From Candidatus Gastranaerophilales bacterium (GTDB taxonomy: Bacteria; Cyanobacteriota; Vampirovibrionia; Gastranaerophilales; Gastranaerophilaceae): a stretch of DNA of 64,000 nucleotides. Shown in pieces: positions 1 through 8,549 of this stretch. How positions within the stretch are numbered: the stretch's first letter is position 1; each line of letters opens with the position of its first letter. Location: NCBI GenBank assembly GCA_944324425.1, contig CALUWE010000008.1, positions 1-64,000 of the forward strand, given 5' to 3'. The notes beneath the pieces are model-generated. The model made no database searches. It worked only from the letters and a program-made list of their open reading frames with translations, and was not told the origin of the DNA. A program made the position numbers and the translations under genes.

Positions 1-4
1 AATT

Positions 5-76
5 TGCCCATGACGAGACTCGAACTCGTGGCCTCTCCCTTACCAAGGGAGTGCGCTACCACTGCGCCACATGGGC
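5..76 (-). tRNA. tRNA-Thr (anticodon GGT)
   Basis: Read on the minus strand, this 72-nt segment folds into a full cloverleaf. It has acceptor GCCCATG/CATGGGC, D stem GCGC/GCGC, anticodon stem CTCCC/GGGAG around loop TTGGTAA (anticodon GGT), T stem ACGAG/CTCGT with loop TTCGAGT, and discriminator A. It lies downstream of a second Thr tRNA in the same direction, so the two are probably co-transcribed. CCA is not encoded. Confidence 0.96.
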
Positions 77-175
77 AAAACATTAATTAGCGTCCGGTAT
101 TTCCGCGCTTTCACACCCCCACTTGGGCATGGTTTATAACACTCATATCAATGTACCGTAATTTCAAGAAATAAA

Positions 176-247
176 AGCCGATGATGGGACTCGAACCCGC
201 AACCTACGGTTTACAAAACCGTTGCTCTGCCATTGAGCTACATCGGC
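176..247 (-). tRNA. tRNA-Thr (anticodon TGT)
   Basis: The minus strand gives a 72-nt cloverleaf with acceptor GCCGATG/CATCGGC, D stem GCTC/GAGC, anticodon stem ACGGT/ACCGT around loop TTTGTAA (anticodon TGT), and T loop TTCGAGT. The T stem (GCGGG/CCCAT) carries one C-A mismatch next to a G-T pair, which is unusual but does not break the fold. With the GGT isoacceptor about 100 bases downstream it covers all Thr codons by wobble. The spacer between them holds no recognisable gene. Confidence 0.95.
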
Positions 248-421
248 ATTTTGTTCTGTTACATGATATATTATGAAAGACAAGGCAAACTGTCAAGGGT
301 TAAGAGAATTTTTAGGTCTTAAATATACAACAAATTACATATTTTACATTACTTTTGTGTATAGTATAATAATTTAGGAATAACTATATATAGATTTTAA
401 AGTTGGAATATTCTTTTATAA

Positions 422-3139
422 ATGCGCGTAATACAAACAGTTAACGATACTATCAGATTACTATTTAACCCGAAAACGGAAGTTTTCAGCCTCAGCGATT
501 TTTTGCTTGTAAGAGATGTGGATGAAAATTTCTTGGCACAAGTGGTTGAAGTTTATGATGACAAATTTGATCAAGAAGCAAATGTTGCCAAAATTAAGCT
601 TATATACAGAATCGTTAACGGCAATGAAATTAAACCATACGATAATTACACTCCGTCAAGAGAATGCGAAGTTGCAAAAATTAAACAATCTGAAATTGAA
701 AAGTGCATAAATCTTGATAAAAAGACAATTGTCATTGGCAAAAGCTTTAAAACAGATGAAGAAATGCACCTTAATACAAATTTCTTCGACAACAATTGTA
801 TTATTTTTGCCGATAAATTTGAACAAACAAATCAAATTTTTGAAACCTTATCGCCAAAGCTTGCAAAATATAAAAATATTTTAATTTTTGATTTTTCAGG
901 TGCGTGCAAAATTGAAGGTGCACATAATTTTACGGCGGCCAAATCTTTTAAATTGCCGTTAGCGCACGATACCATAGATTATATTCAGCAAAAATGCCTT
1001 ATGAGGGCTAAGCTTGAAACGCAGGCCGTATTGGGAGATGTTTTTGAAGAAGTTAAAAAGTTTTTGGATTCTGATGAAGAATATTACATTCCTTTCCAAA
1101 GGTTTATAAAAGTCATTCAAAATCAGGCAAAACAAACACCTTCGGTTGAACTTTCGGTTTTAATAAGCTGGCTTAAAAAATACGACAGAATAAATATTTT
1201 TGCTAAAAATAAAAAGGAATACGAAGCCCTTTTTAAATCAATCGAAAAGAACAAAATTACAATTCTGGATTTATCAAACCTTAAAATAGAATGGCAGAAA
1301 GAATTTGTTGAATACGTTTCAAACCGCATTGAAAAAAATATATTTATTCTTGCAAGATTAAACGATAACAATATAAATAATGATATTTTAAACAGCTTGT
1401 ATTTTAAAAAGAAAAATATATCATTTATACCCAGTTTTTCATACGGCTATAAAAAAGCATCTTATATTATGGAATTTGCGCAAAATTATATTTTGCTCCC
1501 CGCAATGAATCCAAAAAGAGATTTTACCCACGCAAACTTCCAAATTCAGTCTTTAAGCAAAGGCGCTTATATGCTTTTCGGCGAAGATACAAAAGATTTT
1601 ATCTTTACGCTTAAATTGGAAACCCCGTTTAAACCGAAAGATAAAAACGAAGACAAAGATAAACTCTTCATATCTTTAAACTTGCAGCTTGAGGATATGA
1701 CACCTTTTGAATTAAGGCCGAATAATTTTGAAATTAAACAAAAAGAACCAAGGCAAAAAAGGCTCCATGAAGAAATCAGCTTATCTGATATTTTGGAACC
1801 CAAAAAAGATATTGATTTTGATGAAGAAGTAAATTCAGCCCAACAAGTTGACCTTCAAGCTGTTGATACGGCAAAAGAAACTCTGTCTGCGCAAGAAGAA
1901 AGTACTTTGCCTGTTGAAAATGCAGAAGAAAACGTTATAGAGCCTGAAGTTCTTATTTCGCAAGATGAACTGGATTATTTTGTTGAAGAAGCTCCGGTTG
2001 AACCTGTCATTGAGCCTGAAGCAGTTGATATTAAAGAAGAAAATAAACCGGTATCACAAGAAACGGCAAATAGTGAAGAAGCAAAAGAATTGCCAAAAGA
2101 GGCTGAAATAAATCCAAAAGAAAATAAAGAAGAAGTTAAGGAAGAAATAAAGGCGGAACCTGAGCCCAAAAAAGCGGAAAATTCCGAAACTGAACAAGAG
2201 TTAAAACAAGAAGAAAAACAAGAAGAAAAAGAACCTGAAAAAGAAGTTTCCGTTGCAGTTGAAGAAGAATCAAACGAAATTAAAATAAAAGAACACCATA
2301 AAGAAGAAAAAGAAGAAACAAAAGAAGACAAAAAACAAGAAACAAAAGAAGAATTGCCTTTGGAGCCAAAAACCAAAAAGGCTTTGAAAATGCCAAAAAT
2401 TAAAGAAACCGCTTCTTTTGGCGAAGAAAAAATCAAGGAATTATCAGAAATTCCCGAAACAAAAGCAGAGCTTAAAGAATTTGCAAAAATTCAGGAAGAA
2501 ACACCTTCGGATGAAAATGACGAAGATGTCATTGATGACTCTATTTTGGATGCCATAGATGAAGTTAACTCTTTGGGCGAAGATGAAGACAAACAGGCTT
2601 CATTTAAGGAGACATTGCAAAAAGAAGAAGTTGTTATAGAAAAAACAAAAGATGAAGTTTCAACAATTATTGATGAAGTTGTAAACACAAATATTGAAGA
2701 TAAAATCAAGGACGATAAAACAAATAAAATTCTTGATGAAATGAATGCCGAAAAAGAAAAAGAAATTGAAGAAAATAAAGATAACATCGAAGAAGAATTT
2801 GAGAAAATAATTAACGACGAAACAAGCGAAGCCGATTCTTCTCAAAAATTAAAAATAAATGATAATGTTTCGATTGACTTAGAAAAAATTAAAAAGGAAA
2901 TTAAAAATCCTGAGCACAAGCTTCCTGTCTTTGATGACATCAAAAAAGAGGCTGAAGCGCAATCTGTATTGGGCTTTAAAGAAGGCGACAAAGTCTCCCA
3001 TGAAAAATACGGCGAAGGTGAAATTTTAAAAGTTATAAATTACGGGCAAAGATGCCTGCTTCAAATTGAATTTCCTGAAGTCGGCAAACGTTTGTTAGAC
3101 CCAAAAATTGCAAAATTGAAATTGGCCGAAGAAATATAG
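422..3139 (+). CDS. Large acidic protein with C-terminal UvrD/PcrA-type Tudor-like domain
   Basis: This 905-residue protein has three parts. Residues 1 to about 450 are globular. The first ~90 loosely recall the beta-barrel that precedes HerA-type ATPases, but I see no intact Walker A motif, so any ATPase fold would be degenerate. Residues ~455-840 are a long Glu/Lys-rich, probably disordered or helical linker. The last ~57 residues (GDKVSHEKYGEGEILKV, then IEFPEVGKRLL) match the Tudor-like tail of UvrD/PcrA helicases, which contacts RNA polymerase. No helicase motifs are present. A link to transcription or repair is inferred only from that tail. The start is the first ATG of the frame and has no strong ribosome-binding site. 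The stop abuts the convergent ABC ATPase gene with no gap. Confidence 0.6.
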   Translation: MRVIQTVNDTIRLLFNPKTEVFSLSDFLLVRDVDENFLAQVVEVYDDKFDQEANVAKIKLIYRIVNGNEIKPYDNYTPSRECEVAKIKQSEIEKCINLDKKTIVIGKSFKTDEEMHLNTNFFDNNCIIFADKFEQTNQIFETLSPKLAKYKNILIFDFSGACKIEGAHNFTAAKSFKLPLAHDTIDYIQQKCLMRAKLETQAVLGDVFEEVKKFLDSDEEYYIPFQRFIKVIQNQAKQTPSVELSVLISWLKKYDRINIFAKNKKEYEALFKSIEKNKITILDLSNLKIEWQKEFVEYVSNRIEKNIFILARLNDNNINNDILNSLYFKKKNISFIPSFSYGYKKASYIMEFAQNYILLPAMNPKRDFTHANFQIQSLSKGAYMLFGEDTKDFIFTLKLETPFKPKDKNEDKDKLFISLNLQLEDMTPFELRPNNFEIKQKEPRQKRLHEEISLSDILEPKKDIDFDEEVNSAQQVDLQAVDTAKETLSAQEESTLPVENAEENVIEPEVLISQDELDYFVEEAPVEPVIEPEAVDIKEENKPVSQETANSEEAKELPKEAEINPKENKEEVKEEIKAEPEPKKAENSETEQELKQEEKQEEKEPEKEVSVAVEEESNEIKIKEHHKEEKEETKEDKKQETKEELPLEPKTKKALKMPKIKETASFGEEKIKELSEIPETKAELKEFAKIQEETPSDENDEDVIDDSILDAIDEVNSLGEDEDKQASFKETLQKEEVVIEKTKDEVSTIIDEVVNTNIEDKIKDDKTNKILDEMNAEKEKEIEENKDNIEEEFEKIINDETSEADSSQKLKINDNVSIDLEKIKKEIKNPEHKLPVFDDIKKEAEAQSVLGFKEGDKVSHEKYGEGEILKVINYGQRCLLQIEFPEVGKRLLDPKIAKLKLAEEI

Positions 3140-3925
3140 TTAAATTTCAATTTTCGGAATTGAGCCGATAAGTGTTTTGGTGTAATCCGTTTTCGGGCTG
3201 TTAAAAACATCGAAAACATTGCCTTGTTCTTCTATTTTGCCTTTATTCATAATGACAACATTTTCACACAGATATTTAACAACATTCAAATCGTGCGAAA
3301 TAAAAAGATAAGTTAAATTATATTTTTCTTTTAAATCGATTAAAAGATTAATAATTTGCGCTTGAATGCTGACATCTAAGGCCGAAACAGGCTCATCCGC
3401 CACAATAAATTCAGGCCTTAAAATCAGGGCTCTTGCTATTGCGATTCTTTGCCTTTGCCCCCCTGAAAATTCGTGGGGGTATCTTGTCAAATCTTTTTCA
3501 TTTAATCCGACAGATTCAATTGTTTCAAGTAAAATTTCATTTCTGTTTTCTTTAATCTTAAAAATATCAAGCGGTTCCGATAAAATATCCTTTATCTTCA
3601 TTTTTGGATTCAGGCTTGAATATGGGTTTTGAAAAACCATTTGAGCTTGTTTTCTGAAGTTTTTTGTTTCTTCTTTGTTGAATTTTGAAATGTCTTCGCC
3701 TTTAAATAAAATTTTTCCTTGAGAAATGTCGGTTAATTTTAAAACCATATTTCCTAACGTTGTTTTGCCGCAGCCTGATTCTCCCACTAATCCCTTAATT
3801 TCGCCTTTTTTAATGTTAAAAGAAACGTTATCCACGGCATTTGTTTCTATAATGTTTTTTGAAAACGCATTTTCTTTTGAAAGGTATTTTTTACATACAT
3901 TTTGAATTTCAACAAGATTTTCCAT
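3140..3925 (-). CDS. Oligopeptide/dipeptide ABC transporter ATP-binding protein (OppF/DppF type)
   Basis: This is an ATPase that powers import of small peptides through an Opp/Dpp-type permease at the inner membrane. The 261 residues show Walker A GESGCGKT (48-55), the Q-loop segment [12 protein letters not shown], signature FSGGQRQR, Walker [13 protein letters not shown] and the switch His in [10 protein letters not shown]. The NPYSSLNP segment is characteristic of the OppF/DppF/GsiA group. It is shorter than usual OppF (about 320) because the C-terminal oligopeptide-specific tail is missing. No permease or binding-protein gene is adjacent, and the only related gene is the OppD-like fragment at the far right edge. 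Confidence 0.88.
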   Translation of the reverse strand: MENLVEIQNVCKKYLSKENAFSKNIIETNAVDNVSFNIKKGEIKGLVGESGCGKTTLGNMVLKLTDISQGKILFKGEDISKFNKEETKNFRKQAQMVFQNPYSSLNPKMKIKDILSEPLDIFKIKENRNEILLETIESVGLNEKDLTRYPHEFSGGQRQRIAIARALILRPEFIVADEPVSALDVSIQAQIINLLIDLKEKYNLTYLFISHDLNVVKYLCENVVIMNKGKIEEQGNVFDVFNSPKTDYTKTLIGSIPKIEI

Positions 3926-4034
3926 AAATTAAAATGTACACTATCTTCTATAATTTTTCAATTGCTCAAATATATAAAAAACCCTTGCAAGAATGTTTGT
4001 ATCATTGTATATTAAATAAAGGAGAACTTTTAAA

Positions 4035-4280
4035 ATGAACCAAATTACAAAAATTGCGTGGGAATTAAACGAAAAAACGGAAAACAGATATCAATTAGTT
4101 TATGAACTTATAGATATTGCAAAAAGACTTGTAGATGAATCACAAATCAAAAAAAATAAAGATGATTTCGGATATGATTTTGAAGCTTCTTACGATACAA
4201 GCATTAAAAAAGAAAAACCCGTGCAGCACGCTATAATGGTAAAAGCGTCAGAATCTGACGATAGCGGCCTTGTCGGTTAA
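4035..4280 (+). CDS. rpoZ: Probable RNA polymerase omega subunit
   Basis: This 81-residue protein follows a good ribosome-binding site (AAGGAG, 8-9 bases before ATG). Its core NRYQLVYELIDIAKRL matches the omega pattern NRYxLVxxxAxRARxL, and KPVQHAIMVKA matches the KPxxxAIxEIA element. Omega helps fold and assemble the beta' subunit. The acidic tail ending in GLVG is not typical, and the protein is close to the usual size (70-90). The next gene, a nucleoside phosphorylase, starts 22 bases downstream. The call rests on short motifs in a small protein, so a different helical protein cannot be excluded. Confidence 0.62.
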   Translation: MNQITKIAWELNEKTENRYQLVYELIDIAKRLVDESQIKKNKDDFGYDFEASYDTSIKKEKPVQHAIMVKASESDDSGLVG

Positions 4281-4302
4281 AAAAAATATTAATAAGGTAT
4301 TT

Positions 4303-5109
4303 ATGCAATTAGATAATGCCGTAAATTTTATTAAGGAAAAAACAAACGGTTTTGTTCCTGATATTTTGTTGGTTTTAGGTTCGGGCCTTGGTGATTTTAC
4401 CGAAGGCCTAGAAGGTTTTTCAATTCCGTATACTGAAATTGAAGGGTTTGTGCCATCGACTGTTGTTGGGCACAAAGGCTCTTTGTTTTTTTATTCAAAA
4501 AACGGGAAAAACATAGCCGTTATGCAGGGCAGATTTCACTTCTACGAAGGAAATTCGATGGCAACGATTACCTATCCGATAAAGTTATTGAATAAGCTTG
4601 GCGCTAAAACGCTTATTTTAACAAATGCTGCAGGCGCCTTGGATACCACTTTAACCCCCGGAGATTTGATGCTCATAACGGACCACATTAATTTAATGGG
4701 CACAAATCCCCTTATAGGTAAAAATGACGATAATTCGGGAGAAAGGTTTCCTGATATGAGCCAAATTTATTCGCCTGAGCTTAGAAAATTGGCTTTTGAT
4801 GCGGCAAATAATTCAAATATTGAATTAAAAGAAGGAGTATATGCCGCAACAACCGGCCCTTCTTACGAAACGCCAAGCGAGGTTAAAATGTTAAAAATTA
4901 TGGGGGCGGATGTTGTCGGTATGTCAACAGCACCCGAAGCCATTGTTGCAAATTGGCTGAAAATGAAGGTTTTGGGAATAAGCCTTGTTTCAAATTACGC
5001 ATCGGGTGTAACGGATTCAAAATTAAGCCACGACGAAGTTTTAACAATAGGCAGAATTGCATCAAGCAAATTTAAAAAGCTTATAAATTCAATTATTGAT
5101 AGAATATAA
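4303..5109 (+). CDS. punA: Purine nucleoside phosphorylase
   Basis: It phosphorolytically cleaves purine (deoxy)nucleosides to base plus (deoxy)ribose 1-phosphate in the purine salvage pathway. Family hallmarks are the phosphate loop VLGSGLGDF, GHKG, MQGRFHFYEG, the base-binding TGPSYETPSEV and GMSTAPEAIVA. These define the trimeric PNP (class I, PunA/DeoD2) family. I place the start at the ATG at 4303, preceded by AAGG at good distance, giving 268 residues, which fits the family. An upstream TTG at 4270 in the same frame overlaps the preceding gene and is less likely. A strong hairpin terminator follows the stop. Confidence 0.93.
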   Translation: MQLDNAVNFIKEKTNGFVPDILLVLGSGLGDFTEGLEGFSIPYTEIEGFVPSTVVGHKGSLFFYSKNGKNIAVMQGRFHFYEGNSMATITYPIKLLNKLGAKTLILTNAAGALDTTLTPGDLMLITDHINLMGTNPLIGKNDDNSGERFPDMSQIYSPELRKLAFDAANNSNIELKEGVYAATTGPSYETPSEVKMLKIMGADVVGMSTAPEAIVANWLKMKVLGISLVSNYASGVTDSKLSHDEVLTIGRIASSKFKKLINSIIDRI

Positions 5110-5140
5110 ATGCCGCCTTAATGAAGCGGCATTATTTTTT
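5109..5140. terminator. Bidirectional Rho-independent terminator
   Basis: An 8-bp stem AATGCCGC/GCGGCATT with a 9-base loop is followed by a T run on the plus strand. It ends the purine phosphorylase transcript and sits directly at the stop of the convergent sigma-factor gene. Confidence 0.85.
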
Positions 5141-6090
5141 TATGAAAGATAGTTTTTTAGTTCTTCAATGTTTTTGCATTTTCTTAATTTTCTGATTGCT
5201 TCTCCTTCTATTTGTCTTATTCTCTCTTTTGAGAAGCCCAAAGTTTTTCCTAATTCTTCCAAGGTTCTTTGGCATCTTCCGAACAATCCGAATCTGTTTA
5301 AAATAATAAATCTTTCCCTTTTAGATAAAAGGTTTAATAAACCGTTAATATCCTCTTTTAGAAGTTCATCTTCCGCTTTTATATCAGGGCTTTTACCTTC
5401 TTCATCTTTTATATAATCTTCAATGCAAAGGTCTTGAGCAACAGGGGTGTGAAGGCTAACCGGCTCTTTTATCATGGATGATTTTATTTGCTTTATTTTC
5501 TTCACATCGCATTTTAAAAATTCTGCCAATTCAAAATCTTCGGGTTCTCTTCCTAAAGCTACGCTTAATTTTAAAATTGCTTTTTTTAAATTTCGAATTT
5601 TATCGCTCATATGAACGGGAATTCTTATTGTTCTTGAATGGTTTGCAATTGCTCTTATAATTGTCTGTTTTATCCACCAAGTGGCATAAGTGGAAAATTT
5701 AAAACCTTTTGTATAATCAAACCTTTCTGCTGCTTTGATTAACCCTAAAGACCCTTCCTGAACTAAATCCATAAACAAAATGCCTTGCCCTGTATATCTT
5801 TTTGCAATTGAAACCACAAGTCTTAAATTTGCCTGAATCAGCTTCTTTTTTGCAATGATTGCTTCTTTTTCATCTCCCTCTTTTATAATCTTTCCTGTCA
5901 GAACTTCATTTTTTTTGTTCATAAGTTTAATTTTGCCGATTTCTTTAAGGTAAGTCTGCAAAATTTCATCTTTATTCATTATGTTGTTAAAAGTCTTAAT
6001 TTCTTCGTTTTCTTCAATTTCATCAAAAAAATCAAAGTTAAATTCTTTGTCTAAATCTCTATCCATTAATTTTATTAATTCCTTTTCCAT
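5140..6090 (-). CDS. RNA polymerase sigma-70 family factor, RpoD-like (group 2 type)
   Basis: It directs RNA polymerase to -10/-35 promoters. Region 1.2 resembles [14 protein letters not shown]. Region 2 is intact ([67 protein letters not shown]). Region 3 follows, and region 4.2 is [21 protein letters not shown]. At 316 residues with only a short acidic N-terminus it lacks a full region 1.1, which fits the group 2 factors that cyanobacteria carry in several copies. It could still be the primary factor if no longer paralogue exists elsewhere in the genome. It is a single gene between a terminator and a short intergenic gap. Confidence 0.88.
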   Translation of the reverse strand: MEKELIKLMDRDLDKEFNFDFFDEIEENEEIKTFNNIMNKDEILQTYLKEIGKIKLMNKKNEVLTGKIIKEGDEKEAIIAKKKLIQANLRLVVSIAKRYTGQGILFMDLVQEGSLGLIKAAERFDYTKGFKFSTYATWWIKQTIIRAIANHSRTIRIPVHMSDKIRNLKKAILKLSVALGREPEDFELAEFLKCDVKKIKQIKSSMIKEPVSLHTPVAQDLCIEDYIKDEEGKSPDIKAEDELLKEDINGLLNLLSKRERFIILNRFGLFGRCQRTLEELGKTLGFSKERIRQIEGEAIRKLRKCKNIEELKNYLS

Positions 6091-6169
6091 TATTCTTCCT
6101 CATTTAAAAAACAAAAATTGCTTCTTTAAAAATAAGGACGAAAAAAAATGAAAAAAGTTTCAAACAGTT

Positions 6170-6988
6170 TTACAAAGAATTATAATAATCGGCTAAAAGC
6201 TTGCAATCTTCTTCAATATTCGGGCTTTCACAAACAACTGCCCCTTTGATACCAAATTTTTTAAAAGCTTTAAGCAAATCTTTATAGTTAAATTCGGATT
6301 CCAAAAGGTTTAAATGTTGTTTTTCGCCTTTTTTGGTATATTCAATGCCTGCAATATGGGCGTGAAAATTATCAAGCGCAATTTGCCCTAATTCGTTTCC
6401 GATTTTTTCAAAAACCAAACAAAAATCATCATATGAATTAAATTCACCAATCTCTCTTGCATAAAGGTGTGAAAAATCAACACAAGGAAGAACATATTCA
6501 AATTCTTTTGATAATCTGATAATTTCATCAACATCACCCCATTGGCTTTTTTTGCCGGTTGTTTCGGGGCGAACCCAAATTTTAACGTTCTCTTTATTTA
6601 GGGCTTCAAAAATTTTTTTATTGCCTTCAACCACTTTTTTATAAACTTCTTCTTTGTCTTTTTCCATATAATAAGCAGCATGGTATGTTATAGAAAAGGC
6701 ATTCAGCGAATTTGCAACAAGCGCAGTTTCAATTATTCTTTGAATTGAAGCTTCAATTTTTTCTTCTTCTTTTGAATTTAAATTTACATAAAACGGCGCA
6801 TGGGCTGTTACCACAAGGTTTTTATCTCGATTTAAAACGCTTTGTCTTGAAACATCAGAAATTCTGACACCCCTCACAAATTCAAGCTCTAAACCATCTA
6901 AACCCATATTGCTCAGCGTTTCAAAACCTTGCTTGTAATCTTTGGCGCATAAAGGTATTCCTGCCGTTAAAAAATTCAGTTTATTCAT
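6170..6988 (-). CDS. Deoxyribonuclease IV (AP endonuclease family 2)-like TIM-barrel protein
   Basis: This 272-residue protein has the xylose-isomerase-like TIM-barrel pattern of endonuclease IV: HAPFYVNL near the N-terminus, ITYHAAYYM, RPETTGKKSQWGD, CVDFSHLYAR, FHAHIAGIEYTKKGEKQH and CESPNIEEDC. The conserved His, Glu and Asp residues that bind the metal cluster are present. The arrangement is closest to the shorter archaeal-type Nfo-like family. It would cut at abasic sites in base-excision repair. A sugar isomerase of the same fold is the main alternative. Confidence 0.75.
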   Translation of the reverse strand: MNKLNFLTAGIPLCAKDYKQGFETLSNMGLDGLELEFVRGVRISDVSRQSVLNRDKNLVVTAHAPFYVNLNSKEEEKIEASIQRIIETALVANSLNAFSITYHAAYYMEKDKEEVYKKVVEGNKKIFEALNKENVKIWVRPETTGKKSQWGDVDEIIRLSKEFEYVLPCVDFSHLYAREIGEFNSYDDFCLVFEKIGNELGQIALDNFHAHIAGIEYTKKGEKQHLNLLESEFNYKDLLKAFKKFGIKGAVVCESPNIEEDCKLLADYYNSL

Positions 6989-7030
6989 AATTTAAAAGTA
7001 TATGCCTTAAATAAAATTTTGTCGACAATA

Positions 7031-7984
7031 TTAAGAGGCTAAACCATTAAGTTTGCCTTCCTTATCTAAAATTGACATAACGCAAAAATTGTAAGCGTTA
7101 GAGGATTTTGCACGATAGGTTTCAAAATAATCCGTAAGACTTTTTGTATCTTTAATTATTCCTCGGCTAAAAGGCCTTTTATCTATGAATGAAAAATGCG
7201 GTACATCACAATAATTTGCTGCCTTTTCATTTTTTAAAAGGTCGTTTAGGTATTTATCTTTAACATCATCCGGAATATATTCCGAATTTTGAATAAGCGA
7301 ATTCATTGTATATGTATCCAGCAAGCTTTCATCAAGCCCTAAGGGCCCTTTTAGCATATATTCGGATAACTCTAAACTTCTTCCTGATATTGCATAATCG
7401 CAAATTATTCCCTTTTTGCCTTCTTTTTTGAGCGCCTCATTTGAAAGGCCTTTTTTGTGCATAAATTCTTTATAAAATTCTATGTAAGGCGAACTTTCAA
7501 GCCAGGGTTTTGCGCAGGTTGAATGGGCGTATGACATTGGCAGATAAATAACATCGGCACCCATTAATTCTAAAACCTTTGCGGCGCAAGCGGGAGAAGT
7601 GCCCAAAGAAATAAACTTATAATTGCCTTCGCCGTACGTATCATCAAATGTTTGCTTTATTGCCATCCCGATTTTAACGTTGACTGAGGCCAAGCCTTTT
7701 GTTCTGTCGGGTATGTTTGCCATAATAAAACCTTTTTCGGATTCCGATAAGTTTTTGTAATCTTCAAGCGTAAATTTTCTGTTTGCAGGGCATTTTGCCG
7801 TCGGTATTCTGTAAAAGCGTACCGCTTTTATACCGCTGCCTTTCTTAGAAATTGCAAAAGTATCCATGGGCGCATCAATCACGCCAGCGCCGCCATAGTT
7901 GACATAGCTTGCGCCAAAAACAGGTTTTGAGGGCCTGTTGCAAGCAGCTCCATTGCTATACGAGCTTATGGGCAATATCTTCAA
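7031..7984 (-). CDS. Unknown protein with N-terminal M-K-I...F-G tag and PRTase-like motif
   Basis: I do not recognise a named family. The most suggestive part is ICDYAISGRSLELSEYM, which resembles the phosphate/PRPP-binding loop of phosphoribosyltransferases. It is preceded by SLGTSPACAAKVLELMGADVIYLPM, which could be a Rossmann-like strand-helix-strand. The N-terminus is MKILPISSYSNG with PVFGASYVNYGG about 20 residues on. That layout is shared with two other proteins here (19935-20873 and 44778-45494). I chose the TTG at 7984 because AAGGA lies 6 bases upstream; a TTG two codons earlier overlaps that site. There is no classical signal peptide. Confidence 0.5.
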   Translation of the reverse strand: MKILPISSYSNGAACNRPSKPVFGASYVNYGGAGVIDAPMDTFAISKKGSGIKAVRFYRIPTAKCPANRKFTLEDYKNLSESEKGFIMANIPDRTKGLASVNVKIGMAIKQTFDDTYGEGNYKFISLGTSPACAAKVLELMGADVIYLPMSYAHSTCAKPWLESSPYIEFYKEFMHKKGLSNEALKKEGKKGIICDYAISGRSLELSEYMLKGPLGLDESLLDTYTMNSLIQNSEYIPDDVKDKYLNDLLKNEKAANYCDVPHFSFIDKRPFSRGIIKDTKSLTDYFETYRAKSSNAYNFCVMSILDKEGKLNGLAS

Positions 7985-8053
7985 AAGCAATCCTTTTCTT
8001 TGACAATATCAATTATAATACATAAAAATTGAAAAATTTGCTATAATTTGAAT

Positions 8054-8548
8054 ATGAAAGATAATGACGTTTTAATTATAAAAAGCCTTTTAAACGAATT
8101 AAATGAAACGATTGATGACGGTTTTGGCCCGTTTTTAGCCGCTATTTATGATGAAAATTACAATTTAATTTCAAAAGCAAGAAATTCTGTTGTGAAGTCA
8201 AATTCAAGTTTGGCTCATGCGGAAGTTAACGCAATTAAATTGGCGGAAGAAAAATTAAACTCTTACGATTTATCAAAATATAACCTTTCAATTTATGTTA
8301 CAAGCGAACCTTGCATAATGTGCTTAGGCGCTATTATGTGGGCGGGAATTAAAAAAATTTTTTATTCCGCATCGTCAGCTTCAGTTGAAAAAATAACAGG
8401 TTTTTATGAAGGCTATAAACCAAATTGGATAGTTGAATTTGAAAAAAGAGGAATAAAAGTTTTTTCTGATATTGAAAAAATTGAAGGCGAAAAAATTCTT
8501 CAAAAATATGTAAAATCGGGCGGCGTTATATATAAACCGGAAAATTAA
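8054..8548 (+). CDS. Cytidine/guanine deaminase family protein
   Basis: This 164-residue zinc deaminase carries the two metal-binding signatures LAHAEVNAI (HAE) and TSEPCIMCLGAIMWAG (PCxxC). Residues after the second motif (ITGFYEGYKPNW) are closer to guanine deaminase (GuaD-like) than to the tRNA-editing TadA, so a role in guanine or nucleoside salvage is plausible. The ATG at 8054 is preferred over an in-frame TTG two codons upstream. The following alcohol dehydrogenase starts one base after the stop, so the two are co-transcribed. Confidence 0.85.
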   Translation: MKDNDVLIIKSLLNELNETIDDGFGPFLAAIYDENYNLISKARNSVVKSNSSLAHAEVNAIKLAEEKLNSYDLSKYNLSIYVTSEPCIMCLGAIMWAGIKKIFYSASSASVEKITGFYEGYKPNWIVEFEKRGIKVFSDIEKIEGEKILQKYVKSGGVIYKPEN

Positions 8549-8549
8549 A

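Noticed and set aside
334..350. HLR1-like TTACAT repeat (TTACATATTTTACATT) near the promoter of the 905-residue protein
   Set aside because: The two halves are 9 bases apart instead of 10, so the spacing does not fit HLR1. In this AT-rich leader a chance occurrence is likely.
1975..2787. Ser/Phe-rich minus-strand frames opposite the acidic protein
   Set aside because: They are reverse readings of Glu/Lys-rich codons (GAA/AAA), which avoid stops on the other strand; no start signals.
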